Assembly (NCBI GenBank): GCA_017453605.1
Contig: JAFTEP010000256.1
Coordinates: forward strand, 1 to 10,751
Length of the DNA stretch: 10,751 bases
Direction of reading: 5' to 3'
Source of the DNA: Clostridia bacterium
Lineage (GTDB): Bacteria; Bacillota; Clostridia; Oscillospirales; SIG627
This document shows, piece after piece, positions 1 to 5,971 of this stretch. Below the pieces are notes generated by a model. It was given only the letters and a program-made list of their open reading frames with translations, ran no database searches and was not told the origin of the DNA. A program made the translations under genes and the position numbers. Each line of letters opens with the position of its first letter. Within the stretch, counting starts at the first letter, position 1.

Positions 1-31
1 ACTGATATGCCTCAAAATACTAAAATGACTG

Positions 32-59
32 TTTAAAAACCGTTTTTTTATGCTATAAT
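32..59 (+). promoter_or_regulatory. Promoter of the AAA/DUF4143 ATPase gene
   Basis: The -10 hexamer TATAAT lies at 54-59 and is preceded by TGC, giving an extended -10 (TGCTATAAT, 51-59). A weak -35 (TTTAAA, 32-37) sits 16 bases upstream. Transcription would start near 66, leaving a leader of about 22 bases. The extended -10 probably compensates for the poor -35. No operator-like repeat is evident around it. Confidence 0.6.
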
Positions 60-87
60 CACTCTTTGGAAAGGAGCTGATGAGAAT

Positions 88-1368
88 ATGGAGTATAAAA
101 AGCGGATAGTTGACGAACTTCTCGATCTGAAGCTTGAAGCATTCGGAGCGGCGCTGATAAAAGGTCCCAAAGGGTGCGGAAAGACTACTTCCGCAAAGCA
201 GAAAGCGAAGAGCTTTGTCGAATTTCAGGACGAGGACGTTCGTGACAATCTTCTGGCTGTCGCGGAGACTGCTCCGAAAAAGCTGCTCATCGGAGAGCGC
301 CCGCGTCTTTTTGACGAATGGCAGGATGCACCGAAATTGTGGGGCACTATAAGAAAAGACATTGACGACACGGGATTGAACGGACAGTATATCCTGACCG
401 GTTCATCTTCCAGAGACGTCGAAACTGCTCATACGGGGACTTTGCGAATAAGCCAGCTTCAGATGTACCCGATGAGTCTTTTTGAGAGCGAAGAATCGAA
501 CGGCGCCGTTTCTCTCAAAGCTTTGTTCGATGATCCGGACGGCTTTGACGGCTGTGAGTCGCCCCTTTCCATCGACGATCTTATCTTTGCGATATGCAGG
601 GGCGGCTGGCCGAGAGCTCTGCTCAACGGAACGCCGAGAGCCCGTCTTGAGATCGCAAAGGATCTTTTCCGTCAGACTTATTCTGTAGACATTTCCAACA
701 TCGACCGAGTAAAAAGAAATCCGCGGTGGGCGCAGGCTATTATTCAGTCATACAGCAGGAACATCTGCACTCTTGCAGGCATCGGGACGATCATTGCGGA
801 CGTCAGGGCAAATTACGACGTAAGCGAACAAACGGTGTATGAATACATTCGGGCGCTTGAAAAGCTGTTTATCATCGAAGACGTTGACGCCTGGTGTCCG
901 GCGATCCGCTCGAAATCGTCGATACGCTCGTCGAAGAAAAGGAATATGATAGATCCCTCTATTGCCGTCGCTGCCCTCGGTATGTCGCCGGACTACTTCA
1001 ACACGGATTTCAAGACGCTCGGCTTTTTATTTGAATCGCTGTGTATAAGGGATCTGAAGATCTATTCGGCGGCACTTGACGGTATGATGTCGTACTACCG
1101 CGACAGATACGGGCTGGAGGCTGACGGTGTCCTGCATCTGAACGACGGCAGATACGCTCTTTTAGAGTTCAAGCTCGGGACAAAGGAGATCGAGAAGGGA
1201 GCTGAACACCTCCTTGAGATCGAACGGCTTATAAATGAGTACAACAAAACGGAAAAGCAATGCGTTCTGCGTCCGCCGGATCTGAAAATCGTCATTACAG
1301 CTTCTCAATACGGCTACAGACGTCCGGACGGGGTGTTCGTAATTCCGATCGGTTCGCTGAAAAACTAA
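88..1368 (+). CDS. AAA-family ATPase with C-terminal DUF4143 domain
   Basis: A 426-residue ATPase of the common AAA_14 plus DUF4143 architecture. The P-loop GPKGCGKT is at residues 26-33, a Walker-B-like LFDEWQ at 74-79 and a sensor-like ILTGSS at 102-107. The C-terminal DUF4143 part has a nuclease-fold-like signature: YYRD, then E344-A-D346, then E360-F-K362, which resembles a PD-(D/E)XK core. The length is normal for the family. The start is the ATG at 88, with AAAGGAG at 70-76 eleven bases upstream; the out-of-frame ATG at 80 is too close to that site. The gene is monocistronic, with its own promoter and a shared bidirectional terminator. The cellular role of these proteins is not settled; they are abundant, often in many paralogues, in gut anaerobes. 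Family assignment is firm; no function beyond ATP binding and possible nucleic-acid action can be claimed. Confidence 0.9.
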   Translation: MEYKKRIVDELLDLKLEAFGAALIKGPKGCGKTTSAKQKAKSFVEFQDEDVRDNLLAVAETAPKKLLIGERPRLFDEWQDAPKLWGTIRKDIDDTGLNGQYILTGSSSRDVETAHTGTLRISQLQMYPMSLFESEESNGAVSLKALFDDPDGFDGCESPLSIDDLIFAICRGGWPRALLNGTPRARLEIAKDLFRQTYSVDISNIDRVKRNPRWAQAIIQSYSRNICTLAGIGTIIADVRANYDVSEQTVYEYIRALEKLFIIEDVDAWCPAIRSKSSIRSSKKRNMIDPSIAVAALGMSPDYFNTDFKTLGFLFESLCIRDLKIYSAALDGMMSYYRDRYGLEADGVLHLNDGRYALLEFKLGTKEIEKGAEHLLEIERLINEYNKTEKQCVLRPPDLKIVITASQYGYRRPDGVFVIPIGSLKN

Positions 1369-1374
1369 AAAAAA

Positions 1375-1418
1375 CCGGATCCCGCTCGGTTTGACCGACG
1401 GGATCCGGAAGAATTTTT
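1375..1418. terminator. Bidirectional intrinsic terminator between convergent genes
   Basis: A perfect 9-bp stem, CCGGATCCC at 1375-1383 with GGGATCCGG at 1400-1408, extends inward by a further short stem (CGGT 1387-1390 with ACCG 1394-1397) closing on TTG. The + strand has TTTTT at 1414-1418 after the hairpin, and the minus strand has an A run at 1367-1374 that reads as T. It therefore serves both the ATPase gene, ending at 1368, and the Gfo/Idh/MocA gene, ending at 1420. Confidence 0.85.
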
Positions 1419-1419
1419 A

Positions 1420-2421
1420 TCACCCGAATGTTTTCTTTATGTCTTTTATGAGGAATTTCAGCGAGGCTGCGGCGTCGGCGAGGGTGGCTCTTTCGATCGG
1501 GAGGGAGGATCCGATCCTCTCGGTGAAGTATTCAAGCTCGTTGTAGTAGCCGCCGAGATCGGAGATATTGCCTCCGGAAGAACCCGAGGAGAGCTTCTTT
1601 TTCGCCATATCGACGACTTCGGCCTTCTCGTTCGTGTAGACCGTCAGTTTGCCGGCGGCAAGCTCTACCGTCGCCTTCTCGAATTCCACGCGGAAGCCCG
1701 ACGTGAAGTGATAGGAGGAGGGGAGGTCCCAGGTGCTTTCTAAGATCACCGGGAAATCCTTGTATTCGAGCTGCATCGACGTGAAGGAGTTTTTCTCGCT
1801 GAAGCGGTTCCTGACTGAATGCGCGCTCTCGGGCATCCCGAAAACGCTGATCGCGAAATCAAGATCGTGGATGTGCAGATCCTGGCCCGCGCCGCCGGAA
1901 CGGTCGAAGTCGAGAAGCCAGTTTTCATAGCCCCAAAGAGGTCTCGGACTTATCCTTCTGAACGAGGCGTGGACGACCTTTCCGAAACAGCCGCTCGAAA
2001 TGTATTCGGCGAGCTTGACGTATTCGTCCCAGAATCTTATGACCTGACCGACCTGCACCTCGGCGCCGGTCTTTTCTTTTTTCGCGGTGAGCCTGTCGCA
2101 TTCGTCGAGAGTGAGGGCGACCGGCTTCTCGATGAAGACGTATCTGGTCCTTTCCATCGCGGCGAGGGCGGCGTCGGCGTGCAAATATGTCGGCAGGCAG
2201 ACGTCTATCGCGTCGAGAGAGAGTTTTTGGGCGTCCTTTACGAGCTCCGACCAGTCGCCGTAGACCGCGGCTCCGGTGGACTCGGCCATCTCGGCGGTCT
2301 TTTCGGGTCTGACGTCCGCGACCGCGGCGATCTTCACGCCGAGCGCGGCGTAGCATTTGGCGTGCATATTGCCCATGAATCCGCAGCCGACAAGTCCGAC
2401 TCTGATCTCTTCTTTTTTCAT
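1420..2421 (-). CDS. Gfo/Idh/MocA family NAD(P)-dependent oxidoreductase
   Basis: A 333-residue cytosolic dehydrogenase of the glucose-fructose oxidoreductase / inositol 2-dehydrogenase / MocA family, which oxidises hydroxyl groups of sugars and cyclitols. The N-terminal Rossmann fold has VGLVGCGFMG at 8-17 and an acidic D36 at the end of the second strand, fitting NAD(H). The signature EKP (98-100) supplies the catalytic lysine K99. D181-L-H-I-H185 matches the Asp-x3-His catalytic pair of inositol dehydrogenase. Full family length. The start is supported by AAGGAGAA at 2428-2435, six bases upstream. It is the last gene of a three-gene operon, 40 bases after the TIM-barrel gene, and ends at the bidirectional terminator. 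The substrate cannot be read from sequence; annotating it as IolG would overreach without the other iol genes. Confidence 0.9.
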   Translation of the reverse strand: MKKEEIRVGLVGCGFMGNMHAKCYAALGVKIAAVADVRPEKTAEMAESTGAAVYGDWSELVKDAQKLSLDAIDVCLPTYLHADAALAAMERTRYVFIEKPVALTLDECDRLTAKKEKTGAEVQVGQVIRFWDEYVKLAEYISSGCFGKVVHASFRRISPRPLWGYENWLLDFDRSGGAGQDLHIHDLDFAISVFGMPESAHSVRNRFSEKNSFTSMQLEYKDFPVILESTWDLPSSYHFTSGFRVEFEKATVELAAGKLTVYTNEKAEVVDMAKKKLSSGSSGGNISDLGGYYNELEYFTERIGSSLPIERATLADAAASLKFLIKDIKKTFG

Positions 2422-2461
2422 CTGTTCTTCTCCTTATTTTTCTAAAAAACTGTTGTTTCTT

Positions 2462-3298
2462 TCAATTTGCTAAAATCGCGTCCATCGCCTTTGAAGTGTT
2501 GTAAATGAGGGTGTCCGGCAGATAGTTGTAGGGCGGGATCATTTCCGCGCTGACCCAGCCGTCGTAGCCGATCTCTCTGAACGCCTTCATCACGGACGGA
2601 TAGTTCACGTCGCCGGCGAGAAGATCCACGAAGCCGTCGAGAGTACCTACGTTCTTTCTGTAGTCTTTCAGATGCACTTTCTTTATCCGGCTTCCGAGCG
2701 CCCTGATCCAGTGCTCGGGCTCGCCGTTGAACAGAACGTTGCCAACGTCAAAATAACTGCCGACGTATCCGCTCCCGATCTTATCTATGAAGTCTCTCAT
2801 TTCGAGAGGCGACACTAAAAAGCGGTTCCACACGTTTTCTATCCCGATCGCGACCTTCATTTTCTCAGCTTCGCTTTTCAGCTCCCCGAAAGCTTCCAAG
2901 CTTCTCGAGTACGCCGTCGAATAGTCGACGATCCCCAATTCCGGCGCAAAGTCGACTCTCACCGCGCCCGGAACGACCAAGATCGTGTCGCAGCCGAGGA
3001 CAGCGGCGGTCTGAAGCTGCTTTTTGACGATATCCTTCGCCTTTTGTCTCATATTTTCTCTGTCGTCGGTCAGGGAATACTGCCAGTAGAGCCCGCTCGC
3101 GACGCTGTATAGCTCTATCCCGGCGTTTTCAGCCTGCTTTTTGATCTCCAAAAGCTCTTTTTCGGTCGTCGAAAGGTTGATCTCGCCGTCCTCGGCGAGC
3201 GCGACTTCCACTCCGTCGAAGCCCGCGTCCTTTGCCAGCGCGAAGGCCTCGGCGAGAGTGTCTTTTTTGAACGACCATATACTTATGCCCTTTTTCAT
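2462..3298 (-). CDS. Sugar (phosphate) isomerase/epimerase, xylose-isomerase-like TIM barrel
   Basis: A 278-residue protein of the AP-endonuclease-2 / xylose-isomerase-like TIM-barrel superfamily, which holds ketose 3-epimerases, hexulose-phosphate isomerases and the inositol enzymes IolE/IolI. The expected metal ligands are all there: E154 (GIENVWN), D184 (YFDVGN), H209 (KKVHLKD) and E252 (VSAEM). Their spacing closely follows the Glu-Asp-His-Glu set of D-tagatose 3-epimerase. GYDGW at 244-248 is also typical. The start is fixed by AGGAG at 3306-3310, seven bases upstream. It lies 34 bases after the dehydrogenase gene and 40 before the Gfo/Idh gene, so the three are probably co-transcribed and share a carbohydrate substrate. 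A keto-sugar lyase or dehydratase role is a reasonable alternative, because the same fold supplies those enzymes. Confidence 0.85.
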   Translation of the reverse strand: MKKGISIWSFKKDTLAEAFALAKDAGFDGVEVALAEDGEINLSTTEKELLEIKKQAENAGIELYSVASGLYWQYSLTDDRENMRQKAKDIVKKQLQTAAVLGCDTILVVPGAVRVDFAPELGIVDYSTAYSRSLEAFGELKSEAEKMKVAIGIENVWNRFLVSPLEMRDFIDKIGSGYVGSYFDVGNVLFNGEPEHWIRALGSRIKKVHLKDYRKNVGTLDGFVDLLAGDVNYPSVMKAFREIGYDGWVSAEMIPPYNYLPDTLIYNTSKAMDAILAN

Positions 3299-3332
3299 TC
3301 TCTTTCTCCTCTTTATGATTTATCAGCGGCTT

Positions 3333-4346
3333 TCAGCCGATCTTCACCAGTACCTTACCGTTCTTTGAGAGTTCGGGTCTTCTTATCTCGCCGGGCGCCT
3401 GTTCGGGCGATATCTCGGCGCAGATCACCTTTTGGGCGTCTATCGCGCCCGAGGCCAGAAGCTCTATCGCGCGCTGCGTGCAGTGCGGGTTCACGAACGA
3501 AGTCTTTATAGTCAGTTCCTTCGTGAAAGCGTCGTAGAACGAGACCGCAAGCTTCGCTTCGGGATCGCTCACGCCGAACATCACGACCGTCGCGCCCTTT
3601 CCGGCTATCCTGAGCGCGGTCTCCTGGGCGGGAGAGATCCCGACGCATTCGATCACTCTGTCCGGCGGATCCGTTTCGGCGAGCTTTTCGAGGGCTTCTT
3701 TATCGCCGGAATTGATAAATCCCGTCGCTCCGAGTCCAAACGCGAGATCTCGCCTTTCTTCTCTTGCTTCAATGACGGTTATCTTTGACGCGCCGGAGGC
3801 CTTCAAAAGACAGAGCATTATAGCCCCTATCGCGCCGAAGCCGACGAGCGCCGCCTTTTCTCCCTGCTTCAGTCCGAGCAGGTCCGCTCCGTGCAGACAG
3901 CAGGACACGGGCTCCGCGAGCGCGGCGTCTCTGAGAGAGAGCCCGTCGGGGATCTTATAGACGTTTTCCTCGGGACAGACGACGTATTCGGCCATCCCCT
4001 TGACGACTCCGCGCGCGCTTATGCAAAACGAGGGCTTCCCCTCGCGGCAGAAGCGGCACTTTCCGCAGCTCCAGTTCGGATCGGCGGTCACTCTGTCTCC
4101 GGGCTTCAGACCCTTCACGCCGCTCCCGACTGCTTCGACCGTCCCCGAGATCTCGTGACCGAGCGCGACGGGGTAGGTGACCGGATGAGTGTTCTTTTTG
4201 CCCCTGAATTTGTGGATATCGCTCCCGCAGATCCCGCAGTAGGCGACCTTTATCCTGACGTCGTTTTCCTTCGTCTCCGGGACCGGCAGTTCGCCGAGCC
4301 CGACGTTTTCGGGACCGTAAAGGACGACGGCTTTCATCGTCTGCAT
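3333..4346 (-). CDS. Zinc-dependent medium-chain alcohol/polyol dehydrogenase
   Basis: A 337-residue MDR-superfamily dehydrogenase of the sorbitol/threonine dehydrogenase type, oxidising a secondary alcohol with NAD. Catalytic-zinc ligands are C40 (CGICGSD), H64-E65 (GHE) and probably E145 (AEP). The structural-zinc lobe is complete: C94, C97, C100 and C108. The Rossmann motif GFGAIG is at 169-174, and E193 at the end of the next strand favours NAD over NADP. The open frame runs upstream to 4535, but the start chosen is the ATG at 4344-4346 because GGGGG at 4354-4358 sits seven bases before it and the promoter lies at 4380-4408, inside that longer frame; the extra 63 residues would also match no MDR N-terminus. 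A later ATG at 4337 is too far from the ribosome site. It is the first gene of the sugar-dehydrogenase operon. The exact substrate is unknown. Confidence 0.9.
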   Translation of the reverse strand: MQTMKAVVLYGPENVGLGELPVPETKENDVRIKVAYCGICGSDIHKFRGKKNTHPVTYPVALGHEISGTVEAVGSGVKGLKPGDRVTADPNWSCGKCRFCREGKPSFCISARGVVKGMAEYVVCPEENVYKIPDGLSLRDAALAEPVSCCLHGADLLGLKQGEKAALVGFGAIGAIMLCLLKASGASKITVIEAREERRDLAFGLGATGFINSGDKEALEKLAETDPPDRVIECVGISPAQETALRIAGKGATVVMFGVSDPEAKLAVSFYDAFTKELTIKTSFVNPHCTQRAIELLASGAIDAQKVICAEISPEQAPGEIRRPELSKNGKVLVKIG

Positions 4347-4353
4347 CGCTTTT

Positions 4354-4358
4354 CCCCC
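4354..4358 (-). promoter_or_regulatory. Ribosome binding site deciding the MDR dehydrogenase start
   Basis: On the minus strand GGGGGAAAAGCG precedes ATG, with the G run seven bases from the ATG at 4346. It selects this start over the in-frame ATG at 4535, which would lie upstream of the promoter, and over the ATG at 4337. Confidence 0.65.
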
Positions 4359-4360
4359 GT

Positions 4361-4375
4361 TCAAAGATTCTTTGA
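4361..4375. promoter_or_regulatory. Perfect palindrome at the presumed transcription start (candidate operator)
   Basis: TCAAAG-ATT-CTTTGA is an exact inverted repeat of 6-bp arms around a 3-base centre. It covers the expected transcription start (about 4373) of the minus-strand promoter at 4380-4408. A related direct repeat, TTTGATTT, occurs at 4371-4378 and 4392-4399, 21 bases or two helical turns apart, the second inside the promoter spacer. This layout fits a repressor site controlling the sugar-dehydrogenase operon, but no regulator gene is in the window and a short AT-rich palindrome can arise by chance. Confidence 0.4.
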
Positions 4376-4379
4376 TTTC

Positions 4380-4408
4380 ATTATACACTGTTTTGATTTT
4401 CCGTTCAA
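4380..4408 (-). promoter_or_regulatory. Promoter of the three-gene dehydrogenase/isomerase operon
   Basis: Reading the minus strand, TTGAAC (4403-4408) and TATAAT (4380-4385) are separated by exactly 17 bases, close to the vegetative consensus. The start of transcription would be near 4373, giving a leader of about 27 bases before the ATG at 4346. Confidence 0.75.
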
Positions 4409-4464
4409 GTGTTTTTTTGAATGAAAATATGGACAAAACGCCTGCCGGAGAGCCTTTCGGGAAC

Positions 4465-4489
4465 AAAAAAGCCGCCCGTCCGGGCGGCT
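4465..4489 (-). terminator. Intrinsic terminator, now separated from its gene
   Basis: AGCCGCCCG at 4470-4478 pairs with CGGGCGGCT at 4481-4489 across a 2-base loop. On the minus strand the hairpin is followed by six T (4465-4470). No minus-strand gene ends close upstream of it today. It lies 24 bases beyond the stop-codon position of the left 22-bp repeat, which copies the serpin 3' end. That is the normal spacing for a terminator, so it probably was the serpin terminator before the AT-rich module arrived. Confidence 0.8.
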
Positions 4490-4504
4490 TCGGCTGATTA
4501 TTAT

Positions 4505-4526
4505 AAAAAGTCTTCACAGACAGTCG
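4505..4526. repeat. 22-bp direct repeat, left copy (copies the serpin 3' end)
   Basis: An exact match to 5972-5993 (AAAAAGTCTT...ACAGTCG); the flanking bases differ on both sides. The matching stretch contains the complement of the serpin's last codons and stop (TGT CTG TGA). Offset between copies is 1467 bases. It marks the left edge of the presumed insertion. Confidence 0.8.
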
Positions 4527-4707
4527 TTCAAGCATTTACCGTCGGAGTGTTTTATCGCAGTCGCCTCGCGCACTGCCGAGGTGAAAGGTTATAATTGAAG
4601 AAGTGACGGGTACGAGCAATAAAAGGCATTTTCTTTTAGCTTTTGAGTGTTAATTGCACAAGAAAGTCCGTTTTGAGTAAAAAATCCCATTACTCTTTGT
4701 AGTTTTC
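4527..4707. other. Non-coding stretch between the left repeat and the nuclease promoter
   Basis: I see no convincing gene here. The first part (about 4536-4585) is GC-richer than the rest of the module and holds a short inverted repeat, CCTCG 4564-4568 with CGAGG 4577-4581. On the minus strand a 24-codon frame (4514-4588) is open up to the serpin-like stop in the left repeat and ends in NDCL where the serpin ends in ADCL; it has no start codon. From about 4590 onward the DNA is AT-rich like the following genes. The TATAAT at 4590-4595 has no -35 partner. Confidence 0.4.
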
Positions 4708-4736
4708 TTGACAATTTGAACGAAGAATGTTATAAT
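4708..4736 (+). promoter_or_regulatory. Consensus promoter of the nuclease/small-protein pair
   Basis: TTGACA (4708-4713) and TATAAT (4731-4736) both match the consensus exactly, with a 17-base spacer and a TGT extended -10 element (4728-4730). Expected start of transcription is about 4743, leaving a leader of under 20 bases. Nothing in the sequence indicates repression, so strong constitutive expression is likely. Confidence 0.85.
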
Positions 4737-4759
4737 TTTTATAGAAGGGGATGATGTAA

Positions 4760-5569
4760 ATGAACGGTTCGGAGAGAGTGCAGTTAATGAAAAAGTACAT
4801 TCTTGGGACCTCAGTGACAAAAAGGATTGAAAAAATAAAGCAACCCCCAAAAGGTTTTGTTTCTCCTGATAAGTTTAATGAAATACCACTCGGCGAAGGT
4901 TTAGAAGAGTTAAATCCGAACGAGAGCACTTCTCCGGCATTAGTTGGAAGTGCTGTAGATTGTTTAACTCGTTTTATGACTGGAGGATCGGTTAAAGAAG
5001 CTTTTAAGATTTCGTATAGGGGAGCATCAATAATCGGAAAGGTAGAAGAGGCAGAGGCACTTGGGTCAGAAATTAAAGGTTTGGATAAAACATCAATAAT
5101 AAACGCAGTTAAGTTGTGCGGATTTGATGTCTGTTACAGATCTTCGCCTTTCTCTTATAAACGAGTTGATTTAATAATCGTAGATGATGACACTGCGAAA
5201 AATATCTCGATTATGGTTCAAAGATCATTGAATTTTTTCAAGCTTTTTGGACCGAAAATTCTTGATGGTTTTACTTTTGAAGGGGGATATACTGATCTAG
5301 TTAATAAAGGAGACGGCGATTTTCTTACAAAAGACGTTTTGTGGGATTTCAAAGTTAGTAAGAATCCACTTTCTAAGGAAAATGTATTACAGCTATTGAT
5401 GTATTGGCGAATGGGATTACATTCTATTCATCCGGAGTTCAAAGACATAAAATGCCTTGGAATCTTTAATCCAAGGAGCAATAAAGTATTTCTCTTAGAT
5501 GTGGATTATGTTTCTTCTCAAGTGATTGATGAAATTGAAACAAAAGTAATAGGTTATAAGGAGAATTAA
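4760..5569 (+). CDS. RecB/Cas4-like PD-(D/E)XK nuclease-fold protein
   Basis: A 269-residue cytosolic protein with features of the RecB/Cas4-like PD-(D/E)XK nuclease superfamily. An LVGSAVDCLTRF segment (61-72) resembles an LVGTAFDYLLRF motif I recall from uncharacterised bacterial nucleases. GDGDFL (184-189) followed by LWDFKV (194-199) gives D187 and the D196-x-K198 catalytic pair, and QLLMYW (211-216) supplies the Q and Y typical of RecB-type motifs. LGIFNPRSNKVFLLDV (233-248) closes the core. All expected active-site residues are present, so catalytic activity is plausible. The start at 4760 has AGGGG at 4746-4750 nine bases upstream. It is three bases ahead of the small gene at 5573 and is AT-rich unlike its neighbours. 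The substrate and role are unknown; phage defence or mobile-element maintenance are possibilities by analogy only. Confidence 0.7.
   Translation: MNGSERVQLMKKYILGTSVTKRIEKIKQPPKGFVSPDKFNEIPLGEGLEELNPNESTSPALVGSAVDCLTRFMTGGSVKEAFKISYRGASIIGKVEEAEALGSEIKGLDKTSIINAVKLCGFDVCYRSSPFSYKRVDLIIVDDDTAKNISIMVQRSLNFFKLFGPKILDGFTFEGGYTDLVNKGDGDFLTKDVLWDFKVSKNPLSKENVLQLLMYWRMGLHSIHPEFKDIKCLGIFNPRSNKVFLLDVDYVSSQVIDEIETKVIGYKEN
5558..5563 (+). promoter_or_regulatory. Ribosome binding site inside the end of the nuclease gene
   Basis: AAGGAG lies within the last codons of the nuclease-like gene, nine bases before the ATG at 5573, so the small downstream protein is probably translated from the same mRNA and coupled to its neighbour. 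Confidence 0.75.
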
Positions 5570-5572
5570 AAA

Positions 5573-5875
5573 ATGCCAAGAGCACGAGTTGTTAGTCGAA
5601 CATACAATAATGGAGTTAAAGTATTGGTGATTTGTTTTGATTTAGAAAAAGAGACAATTTATGAAAGAACTATTTATGCTCCTAAACTACCCAAGGATCA
5701 AATTCAGAAGTTTTGCGAAAAAATGATAAACAACCAAAAAGCCAAACTTGTGTATATTAAAGATATCAGTGATTGCACTTTTTTTGCCAAGCAGGACGAA
5801 GTGTTCTTTTTGCAAAACGCAGAGATTGAAGAATGTGATCCGGATTTCAGTTTAGACAATAATCAGATAAATTGA
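5573..5875 (+). CDS. Small protein of unknown function, partner of the nuclease-like gene
   Basis: A 100-residue soluble protein that I do not recognise with certainty. It has no signal peptide or membrane segment. The N-terminus (MPRARVVSRTY) is basic and is followed by alternating beta-type stretches (VKVLVICFDL, ETIYERTIYA), a lysine-rich helix-like segment around 60-75, then a beta stretch (KLVYIKDI), and a strongly acidic tail (EIEECDPDF). The overall pattern reminds me of short proteins found in phages of Bacillota, but this is an impression, not a match. It starts three bases after the nuclease gene, is equally AT-rich, and must share its promoter. Possible roles are a nuclease regulator, an adaptor or an immunity partner; none is shown by the sequence. 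Confidence 0.7.
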   Translation: MPRARVVSRTYNNGVKVLVICFDLEKETIYERTIYAPKLPKDQIQKFCEKMINNQKAKLVYIKDISDCTFFAKQDEVFFLQNAEIEECDPDFSLDNNQIN

Positions 5876-5900
5876 TATATTCCAATGTTTTTTTGAAAGT

Positions 5901-5941
5901 TCAAGACGCTCAACTCCACCTTGTGGTGCTGAGCGTCTTGA
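5901..5941. other. Long perfect hairpin after the small-protein gene
   Basis: TCAAGACGCTCA (5901-5912) and TGAGCGTCTTGA (5930-5941) form an exact 12-bp stem; the 17-base loop can itself pair CACC (5917-5920) with GGTG (5925-5928). It follows the stop codon by 26 bases but has no T run on either outgoing side, so it is not a textbook intrinsic terminator. It may be an mRNA-stabilising or weak termination hairpin between convergent genes, or a structural end of the inserted module. Confidence 0.6.
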
Positions 5942-5971
5942 CTGTTGACAAAGAAACAAGTAATCTAAGTG

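Noticed and set aside
1819..2445. Long + strand open frame antisense to the Gfo/Idh gene
   Set aside because: It is the complement of a GC-rich, clearly conserved dehydrogenase, lacks a ribosome site, and its translation is arginine/valine-rich without motifs.
4347..4535. N-terminal extension of 63 residues on the MDR dehydrogenase frame
   Set aside because: It would place the start upstream of the promoter at 4380-4408 and across the terminator hairpin; the residues do not resemble an MDR N-terminus, and a ribosome site supports the ATG at 4346.
4590..4595. TATAAT as an additional + strand promoter
   Set aside because: No -35 element lies 16-18 bases upstream, and a consensus promoter at 4708-4736 accounts for the downstream genes.
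5901..5941. Integron attC-like site
   Set aside because: The ends lack the RYYYAAC and GTTRRRY core motifs and there is no integrase or cassette array.
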